Shown here piece after piece: positions 21,985 to 33,480 of a DNA stretch of 64,000 nucleotides (its first letter is position 1; each line of letters begins with the position of its first letter). The position numbers were made by a program, and so were the translations under genes. The stretch is taken from contig OY282560.1 in NCBI GenBank assembly GCA_958295665.1, positions 149,243,745 to 149,307,744 on the forward strand. Reading direction: 5' to 3'. Origin of the DNA: Tipula vernalis. Lineage: Eukaryota > Arthropoda > Insecta > Diptera > Tipulidae. Below the pieces are notes generated by a model that saw nothing but the letters and a program-made list of their open reading frames with translations, did no database searches and was not told where the DNA came from.

Positions 21985-22745
21985 TTAACTTTTTTTTACT
22001 GCATTTCTTATAAACCTTCGGTAAAAATTTACCATGGTCAAAAAACGTTTTAACCCAGCCGCGGTTGTTGGGCGTTCGAATTTTTTTATTGCTTCAATCT
22101 TTTCTGGTAGGGGTTTTAAACCATTTGCTGTGATTAAGTGCCCGAGGAATTTAACTTCGGATCTTCCAAATATACATTTTGAAACGTTGATGCTTAACCC
22201 GTATTGTCGCAATCGTTCGAATACGATGGAGAGGTGTTTGCGATTTTCCTCTATGTTTTCAGGTGCAACAGCTATGTCATCGATGTACGGGAACACGAAC
22301 GATAAATCCTTTAAAACCTCATGCATTAGTCGTTGCTGGGTCTGTGCGGCGTTGCAGAGTCCGAACGGTGTATATAGAAATTCAAATAAACCGAACGGTG
22401 TTGTTATCGCAGTTTTTGGGATATCCGCAGGTTCTACTGGGATTTGATGATATGCTCGTTGAAGGTCAATTGTGGAAAATATTTTACAACCATTTAGAAT
22501 GTTTCCGAAATCTTGTATAAATGGTATAGGCTAACGATCCGGTACCGTAATTGAATTCAAATGGCGGTAATCGCCACATCGATGCCACTCTACATTTTAT
22601 TTTTTACCATGTGCAATGGCAGCCCAATTGCTTTTAGACGGTCGGCAAATCCCTCTCCGTACCTAGGTCTTCGAATTCGTTGCGAGCCACTTGGTATTTG
22701 TCTAGCGCGAGCCGACGAGGGCGTACAAAAACTGGATGGCCTGTT
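21985..22745 (-). pseudogene. Gypsy element F: reverse transcriptase
   Basis: Minus strand 22326-21985 shows the palm end: [22 protein letters not shown] (YIDD box), [15 protein letters not shown] and [20 protein letters not shown]. The upstream RT half (about 22330-22745) can be followed only in pieces in other frames, with stops. Compared with element G the order is the same, but the copy is degraded. Confidence 0.8.
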
Positions 22746-22749
22746 GTAA

Positions 22750-23240
22750 TTATTTGATGCGTGATATTAATTTTTGACGGAGCCATGTGGTCTGCTGTAC
22801 TGTGATGTCCTTATATTCCCGTAAAATATCCGAGAATGGATCTGTGACATCGAAGGTTTTAATCCCTAACGTTGATTCTGTCGTTGGTGTACCTTTTGTT
22901 GACAACCTGGTTGCACCGTCTATCAAACGATTTTGTTTCATATCTATCAACAATCCGTAATGTTTGATAAAATCCGCCCCGATGATCGGTTGTTTTATGT
23001 CGGCCACGATAAAGTTCCAGATACAATTTCGCCGAAGTCCAAAATTTAAAGATAATCTCCTTTCGCCGTATGTGTGAATTTGTGTCCCATTTGCTGCAAA
23101 AAGTTTCGATCGATTTAATATTTTACGATTATTTTCACTGTTCGGGGGTAAAACAGAGATGTCCGCACCGGTATCAATTAAAAATTTTTGCTTGCATTTA
23201 AGATCCGAAATGTATAAACGATTTATACAGGCATCCGAAT
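22750..23240 (-). pseudogene. Gypsy element F: protease
   Basis: The minus strand carries [14 protein letters not shown] (retropepsin active site) near 23200-23150 and then WNFIVADIKQPIIGADFIKHYGLLIDM, matching the protease of element G. No gag of F is present: the copy is cut off at about 23285, so it is 5'-truncated or deleted. Confidence 0.8.
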
Positions 23241-23289
23241 TTTTGTGTTCGATCCAATTTTTCCCCTCATTCGACCGAATATTTAGTTT

Positions 23290-23943
23290 TTTGTGGCAAA
23301 ATTACACGGCTGTTTGCATAACTTAACTGGTATAAAAAACCTTTTTAAAAAAGTATTTCCCGATGAACCAAATTGAAGTTGAATATATCGACGTCTTCGG
23401 TTTGCAGAATAACCCCACACAGTGTTTTCATTTACACTATAAATCATGTTACTAAAACAAGTAAGCGCATTCACTTCAATGGAATCAAAGCTACATTTGA
23501 TTACGACTCTGGTGCAAATAGGTCAACCAACGCTAAAACACGCACCTAAGCTGATGGCTTACGGCAGTCATCAATTACAAACTCTGGGTCAGGCAGATAT
23601 ACACGTAACCTACAACAACGAAACACTCAAATTACCAGTAATTGTCATGAAACAGGCAAAACCGTTTTTGTTTAGGTTACCATGGTGCGAAGCTTTCAGC
23701 ATGCCATTTCCCGCACACGTTTATTCGATTACAAACGCCGAATCGCATACAATGATACAGGCACCCCAAACATACACAGGGTTAGCAAATATGTTTGTAA
23801 ATTACGACGAATTATTCAGTGATACAATGGGGCGCATCAAAGACTACAAAGTCAAAATACGCTTGAAACATGATGCAAAAACAAAACGTTTCGACGATAA
23901 ACCCCTGCTTGCTATTGGAGAAACATCCAGTACCATTATTTGA
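23290..23943 (+). pseudogene. Gypsy element E: protease
   Basis: Resumes the gag-pol of element E after the F insert. A retropepsin active site FDYDSGANRST is present at about 23501 in one frame. The main open frame (23446-23943) carries the rest: LMAYGSHQLQTLGQADIHVTY, VIVMKQAKPFLFRLPWCEAF. A frameshift near 23530 therefore splits the protease. Confidence 0.7.
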
Positions 23944-24425
23944 TGATTTACGGCGCACACTTGCTGGTGGAGAACGATTCTCCAAAATCGATTTAAAGGA
24001 TGCGTATCTATATCACAACATTTACTCACAATCTCAACGCACATGGGAAATTACAGGTACAATCGATTACGGTTTGGAATAGCAAACGCTCCAGCTATTT
24101 TCCAACGATACATGGAAAATTTTTATCAAATATTGACTCAGTGGCGATATACTTCGATGATATTGCTATCACAGGAAAAACCGACGCCGAGCACATGCTC
24201 AATTTAAAAGAAGTACTCACACGATTACAACAAGCGGGTTTTTGGATCAAACGAAAGAAGTGCATTTTCTTCCAGAACGAAGTGGTGTGAATAGGGAATT
24301 TTTCCAACACAAGACAAACGGGACGTCATAATCAACGCCAGTCCACCAACGAACAGCCGAGAGTTACGCTCATTTATGGGGCTTGTAAATTTCTACGAGC
24401 GATTTATACCGAATTTGTACAGCAT
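23870..24425 (+). pseudogene. Gypsy element E: reverse transcriptase
   Basis: Two plus-strand frames hold the RT. The first has PVPLFDDLRRTLAGGERFSK and IDLKDAYLYH. The second (24000-24290) has the catalytic SVAIYFDDIAITGKTDAEHM and KRKKCIFFQNEVV. The fingers and part of the palm are missing or compressed compared with element A, so there is a deletion as well as a frameshift. Confidence 0.75.
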
Positions 24426-24428
24426 CTG

Positions 24429-24960
24429 ATGTACACACACTATCAGGGCAAAATCAACGTTTCAAATGGACGAGCCATGGACAAGCAATTTTCAACGAAA
24501 TTAAGTTCCAGCTTTCACGCGCACCCGTATTATGATGAAAAGGATCTGTATGTTATTTGCGACGCATCAGACAAAGGAATTGGTGCTGTCCTTAGTCATC
24601 GCAACAGCGACGGGATTAACTTACCGATTGCGTTTGCATCAAGAATATTATCTGATGCTCAGTTATATTACGGCACAATTGACAAAGAAGCACTTGCAAT
24701 CATTTTTAAGGTACAAAATTTCGACAGATTCCTAGCGGGTACACATTTTACATTGGTCACGGACCACGAACCGTTGACGCACATATTTGGCAGGAACCGC
24801 AATTTGCCTAAACTCGTTAATAATCGTTTAATTCGATGGGCATTGCTATTAAATTCTTATAGCTATTCTATGACGTCGAGTACATTCCGGGAAAATTAAA
24901 CATTTTTGTCGATATTTTATCACGTATCCCGACTACAACAGAAGAACCACACTCCGACAG
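24429..24960 (+). pseudogene. Gypsy element E: RNase H
   Basis: The plus-strand frame has LYVICDASDKGIGAVLSHRN, LPIAFASRILSDAQLYY, IDKEALAIIFKVQNFDRFLAG, HFTLVTDHEPLTHIFGRN and NRLIRWALLLNSYSY, a nearly complete K02A2.6-type RNase H. It ends in a frameshift before the DxLSR motif. Confidence 0.85.
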
Positions 24961-25003
24961 GCAAAAGATTGAAGACGACGTCAACTATATTGGCAAAGCA
25001 AAG

Positions 25004-25735
25004 ATGGATGACCTCCAGTTCTGCGAGAAAAACATCTCAGTCGAGTCCAATAAAGACCAGTGCCAACAATCACAATTCCAATCGTTTCTACAGCGCAAAG
25101 ACGAACTGTCTGTAGAAAACAATATCCTCATGTGGCAAGGAAAAATGGTGCTAGCTGCATCATTACGTATAGCTGCACTCCAACGAGTACACAGCGGCCA
25201 TCCGAATATTGTAGCTATGCGTGCAATGGCTCGGTATTACATATGGTGGCCAAAACTCGATGAGGACATTGACAACTTCGTTAAACGATGCCAAAGTTGT
25301 CAATAGAACCGAAACGGTCAAAAAGAAGTGCCATTATACTCATGGAACGTTCCAGCACGCATCTGAGAACGGATTCACATCGATTTCGCGGGACCTTTTA
25401 AAAACAAACAGTTTCTGATCGTAGTGGACGCGCTTTCGAAATATTGTAGTTCGAAATGAGTAGAAGTCTATACGATGACAAGTATCACGACAAACATGCT
25501 TGAGAAAGTTTGTTCGCTCGTTAAGGAGTGCCTCAATTAATCGTTAGTGACAATGGAACCTCGTTCACATCTCACGAATTCAAAACATTTTGTGAGCGCC
25601 ATACCGCCCAAAGACAAATGGATTAGCAAAAAGATTCATTCAAACATTTAAACGACGAATAAAGTCAAGCGAGAAGGATAAAGAAGATCTTGATGCTCAG
25701 CTCCATGCATTTTTATTTAGTTATCGCAACACACT
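25004..25735 (+). pseudogene. Gypsy element E: integrase, truncated
   Basis: The plus strand has the zinc-binding region (LQRVHSGHPNIVAMRAMARYYIW, VKRCQSCQ) and then, in other frames, HIDFAGPF and SDNGTSFTSHEF with the two core Asp residues. The end (LHAFLFSYRNTLRL) is reached near 25735, where element J sequence starts. No 3' LTR remains. Confidence 0.7.
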
Positions 25736-25739
25736 ACGG

Positions 25740-27105
25740 CTTCCAACAATCTTCGATAACATAAAGCCATCTATTCAACGTAACATAAACAGACATAATT
25801 TAAAAAGCCATCATTCAACATTTAGATGGATTTGTTGAAATTCACGGCAACTATACTTTGATCTGAAAGTGTGCGTGCTGAGTGAAAACCAGTTCCCGAA
25901 TTTAAATATGATAATTGGCAACGATATTTTGCACGGAACATTCAATTAGATGAGAATCAAATGATAGTTACTAAAACAGGTGTTAATATTACGGCAAGTT
26001 TTTGCACTTTGAGTGATTCTTTTTCTATAGAAGAGGAGTTACAAGGCGGTTGTCCAACAATTGATATCATCTATAAGCAACCAACATCACACGATGTTCT
26101 CGTAAATAAAAAAAGACAGGCCAAGGAGATTGTGCTTAGATTTCAGAAAGCCGAATAAAAAAGGTAATAATGGATCGGTATCCGCTACCAATTATTGATG
26201 TACAAATTGACCAACCGTACGATGCTAAAGTATTCACCACGTTAGATTTGAGAAACGGGACTTTTAATATACCTGTTAATTCGGAAGGTTCACATCTTTT
26301 GTAACACCAAACGGCAAGTATGCTTTTCTACGAAAGCCCTTTGGGTTGGGCACGGTACCTGTTTTTCGTTGCACAGTGCAAGATGCTAAAATAAATGGAT
26401 GATTTAATCATACCATCAGAAAATGTAAAATCCAACATTGGCATATAAGGAAGTATTAAATGAGCACGAAATTTCCTAACCCGAAATATAGGATGTCAAA
26501 AGGTTTCTAAGTGTTTTGGGATTGACCGCAGTTATTTTCGTATGTTTATTGAAAATTATCGACGTTTAACAAATTTACTACGGAAAGATGCAAAATTTAA
26601 ATTTGACGTAAAAGAAGAAAACGCATTTCATGTTTGTGTTCCAGTCGTAACACAGAGGTTCATACGGACTAGTCAAAATTTGGGTTTGAAAACCAATTGT
26701 ATCGTCCGGTACACTATTACAGTGAAAGAACAAGTAAACCCCATGAAAGCTATGGTAGTTACCATTTGGAAGTGTTAGGTATTGTCAGTACCTTAAACCA
26801 ATTTCGTGATTACTTATTCGGGAATAACTTCAAAATAGTATCCGACTGTGTTGCTTTTAAGGATACGATGGACAAAAGGGATTTACCGCAACGTGTCATA
26901 GGCAATGTTTTTGCAAGATTTCAACTACAACACAGAACATAGGAGTGGTTCTCGAATGAGACACTCTGATGCACTCCGTCGATATCCGATAATCGCTTAT
27001 ATTGAGAGAATTCGGTATCGCAAGAGATGGATGAACAATTTAATCAAAAAGTGCTTGGCGAAATGATCTATTGTAAACTACAGTTTGTATGATGCGTTCA
27101 TATTA
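25740..27105 (+). pseudogene. Gypsy element J: protease to RNase H remnants
   Basis: Highly decayed plus-strand pol. Visible pieces are MIIGNDILHGTFN (protease end), RYPLPIIDVQIDQP followed by VFTTLDLRNGTFNIPV (RT), FVTPNGKYAFLRKPFGLGT (RT palm) and YRPVHYYSERT followed by HLEVLGIVSTLNQFRDYLFG (RNase H). Stops and frameshifts are frequent. It is a different lineage from element E. It is interrupted at about 27106 by an inverted-repeat element and continues at 31236. Confidence 0.65.
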
Positions 27106-27591
27106 AGGTTTCTCAAGCGGGATCCAGGTTTTCAATTTATTTAGCCTTAGTAGTTTTCAGCTCAAATCCGCATAGTAAATTTAGGAATTCTCAAATGGAA
27201 TTTTGGGAATTCGTTTCCCGAGCTTCGATTTACTTATTTTATAATATATTTTGATTAGTCTGTTTCTTATTTCCGCCTATTCCTTAGATCCGAATTTGGG
27301 TCTCAAAAGTGTGACCGGGAAATTTCAGGAATTCCCGGTTTTTGATTTTTTTTTTCTTATACAGTGGTTTAACTATTTAACGGCATAGGAATGAAATATT
27401 TCAGTAAAACGCTGGTTTAAGAGCCTGATTGTGGATTGGCCTGTCTCTCATTTCCGATTGCCCCTTAGATCCGAATGTAGAAAGTTTAAATATCCCATAT
27501 AGAAGTTTATACATTAATAGAATTTTCAAATCAAATTCAGGCCAATTAGGAAGGCACTTGGTGATTTCTGTACCGATTATGATAAAATTCT
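27106..27591 (+). repeat. Left arm of an inverted-repeat element
   Basis: About 480 bp whose inner 250 bp is an inverted copy of 30940-31190, including a 120-bp block (27437-27556) that is almost identical to the complement of 30971-31090. The outer end, TTAAGG then TTTCTCAAGCGGGATCC, matches the complement of the right end near 31200-31230, TTAACTAGAG then TTTCTCAAAACGAGATCC. The arm itself seems internally repeated: a diverged copy of the TTCCTTAGATCCGAAT block occurs at 27280-27300. Confidence 0.75.
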
Positions 27592-27606
27592 TCTCTGTCG
27601 GACCAC

Positions 27607-29757
27607 ATGCACATCAGGTTCGATATACCGGGAGTGATCATACAGGCAACAGAGCGTCGTATCCCTTGTTTTACAAATTGGAAAACATATAGGGATATTT
27701 TATTTATCAAAGCAGACATGCTGCCAACATCTTTGAGTTCAATTAGTGACCTAGAAACCGCAGCTGGTCTGCCTAATGACGTGCTCCTATCTTCCTACGA
27801 AAGCAGCTGTGTGGTGCGTAACGTTGTGGTTAATCGCAAAGTTCCATGGTGGAACGAACAGCTGGCTAAACTTCGTAAGAAGGTTAGGAAATTATTTAAT
27901 AGGGCAAAGCATTCCAATGAGTGGAATGAATATAGGCAAGCCCTAACCAGTTACAACACAGAACTAAGGCGTTCCAAACGCCTCACGTGGAGGAAAAACT
28001 GTGGAAATATCGAGGATATACCTACAGCTGCTCGACTCCATAAAGTTCTAGCTAAAGATCAGTCCAACGGGATTGGGCTTCTTCTGAAATCCGATGGTAG
28101 TTATACATCAGGTCGCAAAGAGTCGCTCGAAACCCTGCTTCAAGTGCACTTTCCGGGCTGCACTGTTTGCGACACAAATACAATCACTAACTCCATATCT
28201 GGTACACACATGGGTGTAAATATGGGTTGGGTTAATAGTTTATCCGGTAAGCTTTTTACTCCGGATAAAGTCAAATGGGCCATTAACTCTTTTCAGCCTT
28301 TCAAGGCTCCAGGAGGGGATGGAATCTTCCCAGCCCTCCTTCAAAGGGGCCTGGACTTGATTACCCCTGCTCTGGTGGCCTTGTTTAGAACTAGCTTCAA
28401 TTGGGGTCACATACCACAGGCTTGGAGTCAAGTAAACGTGGTTTTTATCCCAAAGCCTGGCAATCGGCCATGTGAACTTCCTAAGTCCTTTCGACCTATC
28501 AGTCTTACATCGTTTATTCTTAAAACCATGGAACGACTTATAGATCTTCATATCAGAGACTGGTTAACGGCAACCAGACCTCTAAATCCAAATCAATTCG
28601 CCTATAGGAAAGGCAAATCCACAGAGGGTGCGCTGCATCTACTTGTCACCAAGATTGAAGCAGCCTATCGCTCGAAAGAAATTGCTCTGTGTGCATTTCT
28701 GGATATTGAGGGAGCTTTTGACAATACTGGATACGACTCAATTGCTAGGGCAATCAAGCGTAGAGGTATTGACGATCCGACTAACCACTGGATTAGTTCC
28801 ATGTTGGTTAGTAGGAAGATTACATCTAAATTAGGTAATGAGTCAGTCACGATTACGGCAGCAAGAGGTTGTCCGCAGGGCGGTGTCCTGTCCCCTTTGC
28901 TGTGGTCACTCGTGATCGACGAGTTGCTTGATAATTTACATCTACTTGGGTACGATGCCATTGGTTATGCGGACGATTTGGTTATCATAGTCTCTGGAGG
29001 GCATGAACGTACGATGTCCGCCAGCATGCAACAGGCTTTGCTTGTTATTTCGAATTGGTGCACTGGGGAGGGCCTTTCGATTAACCCTAGCAAAACAGTC
29101 CTGGTGCCCTTCACCAAAAGACGTAATTTGAACCTTGGTTCAATTAGTCTTAATAATATAAATATCGGATACTCCAATGAAGTCAAATATCTGGGTGTTG
29201 TCCTAGATAAGAAACTAACTTGGAACTCTCATATTACTTCAACTACCGAACGCGCGGCCAGGGCCATGTGGGCCTGCCGGCGTATGTTCGGCAGGACCTG
29301 GGGCCTGAACTCAAAAATGATTTACTGGATGTACATCATGATAGTGAGGCCAATTGTAACATATGGGGCAATAGTTTGGTGGCCTAAGGTACAGCAAAAA
29401 GTTATTATGAACAAGCTGACCTCATTACAGAGACTAGCATGTCTCGGAATTACAGGTGCTATGCGCACCTGCCCTACGGCGGCAATGGAAGCTCTCATCG
29501 GGCTCACTCCACTTCATATCCACGTCAAAAAATCAGCTGCTACCTGTGCAGCTAGATTGAAGCTCGCGAATCAATACAGTCATGATGACCATATGGGTCA
29601 CCTGGACATTTTGAATGAACTTCCAGACCTGAATATGTTCTTTAGTGTCCCGGACGTTATGCCGAAAGAACTCTGCTTTGGCAGGAATTTCGTGGTAACA
29701 ATCCCCGATAGAACAGACTGGGATACTGGGTTACCGCAGATGGAACCTAACGCCTAG
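27607..29757 (+). pseudogene. LINE reverse transcriptase ORF
   Basis: 716 codons from an internal ATG. The true frame is open upstream to the truncation point, where the endonuclease ends with SDH. Before the RT, a linker (VPWWNEQLAKLRKKVRKLF) is typical of this group. RT motifs in order: PGGDGIFPALLQ, FRPISLTSFILKTMERLID, FAYRKGKSTEGALHLLV, CAFLDIEGAFDNT, RGCPQGGVLSPLLW, the catalytic AIGYADDLVIIVSG (YADD), and EVKYLGVVLDKKLTW. The frame ends in TAG at 29755-29757. The RNase H continues from the -1/+2 frame, so a single indel separates the domains. Confidence 0.9.
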
Positions 29758-30578
29758 TCTGGTACACTGATGGATCAAAAATGGATAGTGGAGTCGGCAT
29801 TGGTGTCTTTGGACCCAATCACAAAATATCGAAATCACTGGGTACTTACCCCAGTGTTTTTCTAGCCGAAATTCACGCCATCGAAATCTGCGCCTCTATT
29901 ATTATGACCAAAGGTCTTAAAGGCGCATCCATCCACATTTTGTCTGACAGCCAAGCAGCACTGAAAGCATTGGCTTCTAACTGCTTGGTTTCCAAGTCGG
30001 TTCAAAGTTGTTATAAACTGCTACAATCTCTCTCTTGTCAAAACAAAGTAAGGTTGTGGTGGGTGCCTGGTCACATGGGCATCACTGGAAATGAGATAGC
30101 CGACGAACTTGCACGGGCAGGCTCGTCGACTACACTCATTGGCCCTGAGCCTTTTTGTGGTATCCCGTGGGCTTCTGCAACCTACACAATCAGTAAATGG
30201 GAAAAAATACAGTGCTTGACTTATTGGAACTGTATTCCCGGCCTTAGACAAGCCAAATCTTTGATCAGACCATTTCACCACAAAAATTTGGCGATCAATT
30301 TCAGCAAAGGAAATATTAGGAAACTTGTGAGTTTTCTCTCAGGTCACTGTAACCTGAGATATCATTTGAACAAAATGAACCTGTCCACAGAGACGGAGTG
30401 CCGACTCTGTTTGGAAGAGACAGAAACCGCAGAACACATACTATGTGAGTGTGTTGCTCTGTGCACACGGAGGTGGATTCATTTTGAAGAGAGGTATCTG
30501 ACCCCGGAGAAATGTAAATTGGCCTCTATAAACAGCATTCTCGCCTTTATTAGAGAGGTGGAGAAGCTCCTGGAGTAA
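29754..30578 (+). pseudogene. LINE RNase H domain and terminal CCHC motif
   Basis: The plus-strand frame starts at the RT stop, with WYTDGSKMDSGVGIGVFG (first Asp), then AEIHAIEICASI (Glu), ILSDSQAALKAL (Asp) and WVPGHMGITGNEIADELARAG (His and Asp), so the full RNase H catalytic set is present. The C-terminal end has CRLCLEETETAEHILCEC, the C-X2-C-X7-H-X4-C motif common in this LINE group. It overlaps the RT frame by 4 bp in another phase. Confidence 0.9.
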
Positions 30579-30667
30579 CAGTACCCAATAGCACAAAAGA
30601 TCTTTTAGGTCGTAGTGCTAGCCGCTTTTGGGCAGGGACGAAAAAAAAAAAAAAAAAAAAAAAAAAA

Positions 30668-31235
30668 TTATAAAATTCAGTCTGCCTGATGGAAATGGGA
30701 TTCTAAAATGAGTTTTAGATGAAGTTTCGAAATATGGCCACTTTTAAAGGAACTTGACTGTTTTTTAACCGATTATGATGTAATTCGAGTTGTACCATAG
30801 AAATGGAATTTTAAAATGGTATTTAGAAGAAATGCTTGAAAAAAAATTTGTCAGTCAAATTGGTCAGTTAGGAAGGAACTTGGCTGACACCCGATTTATA
30901 CTTTCTAATTCTCATTTTCATCAGTGCATGCTGAATTTCATAATAATCGGTAAAGAAATCAAGTTCTCCAAGTTCCTTCCTAATTGGTCTGAATTTGACT
31001 TGAAAATTCTATTAATGCATAAACTTCTATATGGGATATTTAAACTTTCTACATTCGGATCTAAGGGGTAATCGGAAATGAGAGACAGGCTAATCACCAA
31101 TTAGGCTTTTAAACCGAGGTTTTACTGTAATACATTATTCTTGTGCTGTTATATAGTTAAACGAGTAAATAAAAAAAAACAAATCGAAAACCGGGAAACC
31201 CCGGGATCTCGTTTTGAGAAACTCTAGTTAATATA
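30668..31235 (+). repeat. Right arm of the inverted-repeat element
   Basis: Inverted partner of 27106-27591. The innermost match continues to the LINE border: the ACCGATTAT and CATGCAC..TCA segments of the left arm recur inverted at 30915-30955. This arm also carries a 270-bp inner stretch (30690-30930) without a left counterpart, in which an AGGAAGGAACTTGG unit repeats an arm motif. Confidence 0.7.
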
Positions 31236-31780
31236 CCGAAATGGAGAAGAATTTTACAGTTTGTTATGTATTCACAGATGAATACAATTTGAATTAATAG
31301 AAACTACGCAAGAAGCAGGCCATTTTGGACACAAAAAGACAATGGAGTTGATCAGAAGAGAATATTACAGCCATGGTTACCAACATGGTTTGATAGGAAA
31401 AATTCAAAAGGTAATCCAAAATTATATTCTATGTATACTATCATTGTGAAAGTTGAGCAAAAAAGAATGCCTCTTGAACCAAATACCAAAGCAAGATCAG
31501 CCTTTGTCAACTTATCACGTCGATCATTTAGGTCTGATGACTGCTAGGGGTGACTTCGGCCTGAACGAATTCGAAGAGGCCATAGTATATAGCTTTGACG
31601 AAACATAACGTAATAAATACAATTTTCTAGTGGTAATACATGTTCTTGCGGCGAGTTGAAATGTTGAGGCGGGTCGTATCCAAAAATAACACCAAACATG
31701 AATGCAAACAGGTGTAAATGTTTTTGACGTAATAATCCTAGGGCATTTTTTCACTAACAGTCCAATGATTGCACTGCCTG
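31236..31780 (+). pseudogene. Gypsy element J: integrase remnant
   Basis: Continues element J beyond the inverted-repeat element: ETTQEAGHFGHKKTMELIRREYY (zinc-binding H..H region), then STYHVDHLGLM (start of the integrase core with its first Asp). The remainder is too decayed to follow. This supports the inverted-repeat element having landed between RNase H and integrase of J. Confidence 0.65.
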
Positions 31781-32479
31781 AACCGCAAGTTCAACATATA
31801 AATTAGTCGCGACTGTCAATGGAGCAAAATATTAAAAATCGAGTACTCTGGTGTCAGTGATCAATATCATATCGTTGCAGTAGAGGCATAAGTGGAACAA
31901 GCTAGAACAAAAGCTCTCTAGAGGTCAGCTGGTATTAGTGAAAGAGAATGGGATGCCTTATACCCTAGACAGACTGTGGTTTAATAAATACAATTTAGCT
32001 AAACTAGTTTAAGTATTCCGTGCAAAAACAAAGAGATTAGCTAAAATTGAGGTTGACAAACTGGGATTGTGTCAAATGTGTCTAGGCTATTAGAGTACCT
32101 AGTTACTTGAAAGATTAGTATATGTTTGATTCCGGAAGCCAATAAATTGATCAAGGTGGTTACAATTAAAACATAAAAGGGAGAAATAAAATGTGCAGTA
32201 ACCAAACTAGTACCATTACCAGTTCAAAGTGAACATCACCCAAAAGATAATCAGAGCCAACTCGAGTACGAGTAATCGGGACAATGGTCTTAACTAATTA
32301 TTGACGCAAGTGATTTCTTAAAAGATTTCTGCAGCAAAAAATCCAATATTTTTGCCTAATTACTCCAATTAGTAGATTTGATCCAGCATGAAGGTAGTTG
32401 AGATGTAAATAGGCAACGATTCTAGTCGTAAATACAAGTTGTTACGGAAATATGATCGGAAGTTGTTCACATAACCAAT
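31781..32479. other. Decayed stretch without a recognisable gene
   Basis: Short protein-like patches occur (for example around 31840-31970) and may be the end of gypsy J or of the neighbouring BEL element. No motif is clear. Confidence 0.35.
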
Positions 32480-33330
32480 GTTCAAAACATTCGCGGCTTG
32501 TTCTATTCAACTAACGCTTCCTCTATAGGTCCGCATTCTTGAATCAGCTAAATGGAGGTTGGCTTATGTAAAAATGCGGGACCTAACCACTACATACTGT
32601 TGCTTATTTGCTCATGTGGACTGCAACCTCGTGACAGTAAATCAGCTGGGTTTAAGTTAGATGGAACATGGCCCCAATAACTACATGGTATTATATCCAA
32701 TATAAATGAGGTTCGGTTGGCCACAAACGTTATCCACTCGTTGGATAATCGCAGAGCCAATCCTATACGTAAATCTGAGCAAACATGCGTATTTCATCTA
32801 TTTGAATATTTATTGTTTTTGAAATTTATTTAGCTAAGTATGCAGCCAAAACAGCAATTTAACTGTTAGTTCCCCTTGGTCGATTTTCATAAGATACTAC
32901 TAGCCCGTAGGCACTTTCAGATCCATCAGCAAACGTGTGGATTTGAGCACCAATAATAGCCATATTGGGTTTCAAATAACAGTCAACCTTGAGTGCCTCT
33001 AGAACAACTAAAGAAGTTTCAATTTGACGCCATTGTAGTTCAATTTCCTTTGCTAAATTTTGATCCCCAAATAAGACCCAAAGGATTATATATTCGTGAG
33101 GCTTCAGAGAGTAATGTTCACCTGTGTGGAGTAGATTCGATGACAAATTCACTTTAAAACCAAATAAGACATCTTTTGTGGGTTCCAATATAACCCCAAT
33201 GTGTTAACAAATGTGGCATCGTCTAACGAAATATGTTCATCCCCATGGTCATAAACTGGAATGCACTGCATTAATTCTCGACAATTTGAGATCCATTTTC
33301 GCAATTTAAAATAACCAGCCACTGATAAAA
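32480..33330 (-). pseudogene. BEL/Pao retrotransposon fragment (RT end and RNase H)
   Basis: Minus-strand pieces in order are YFKLRKWISNCRELM and ATFVNTLGLYWNP (RT end), HEYIILWVLFGD, WRQIETSLVVLEALKVDCYL and AQIHTFADGSESAYGLVVSY (RNase H start), then NEWITFVANR, HVPSNLNPADLLSRGC and WLGPAFL (RNase H end). This wording is diagnostic of BEL/Pao pol. It is broken by stops and frameshifts and its right edge is about 150 bp from the first visible AOX exon. Confidence 0.75.
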
Positions 33331-33445
33331 TCCTGGTAAAGAAAGTAACAATGGTTATGGTTTTGTAATATGTAGTTGGTAATTCAATTTCGCGAAGATG
33401 AAAGAGTGAAAACTTTAATTTAATTATTTAGTAGCAGTATCATTA

Positions 33446-33480
33446 ATACTAACTGTATATATAAATTACTTTCATTCCAG
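33446..33480 (+). promoter_or_regulatory. Branch point and 3' splice site of an AOX intron
   Basis: TACTAAC at 33446-33452 is a perfect branch-point consensus. It is followed by a short pyrimidine-rich stretch and TTCCAG ending at 33480. The open frame and protein homology begin exactly at 33481, so a 5' exon lies upstream. Confidence 0.75.

Larger units (their letters stand above)
27592..30667 (+). mobile_element. 5'-truncated non-LTR retrotransposon (LOA/R1-like LINE)
   Basis: This plus-strand LINE begins inside the endonuclease domain (an SDH motif at 27595-27606) and ends in a poly(A) tract (30641-30667). It encodes RT, RNase H and a CCHC-type terminal motif. The 5' truncation and poly(A) tail are the usual marks of target-primed reverse transcription. 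Clade assignment to the RNase H-bearing I/R1/LOA group rests on the RNase H domain and RT wording. It lies between the two arms of an inverted-repeat element. Confidence 0.88.

Noticed and set aside
31241..31290. ATG with FTV-like residues as the missing AOX exon 1
   Set aside because: The reading frame ends in stops, no donor site gives the phase needed for 33481, and the sequence belongs to the gypsy J remnant.
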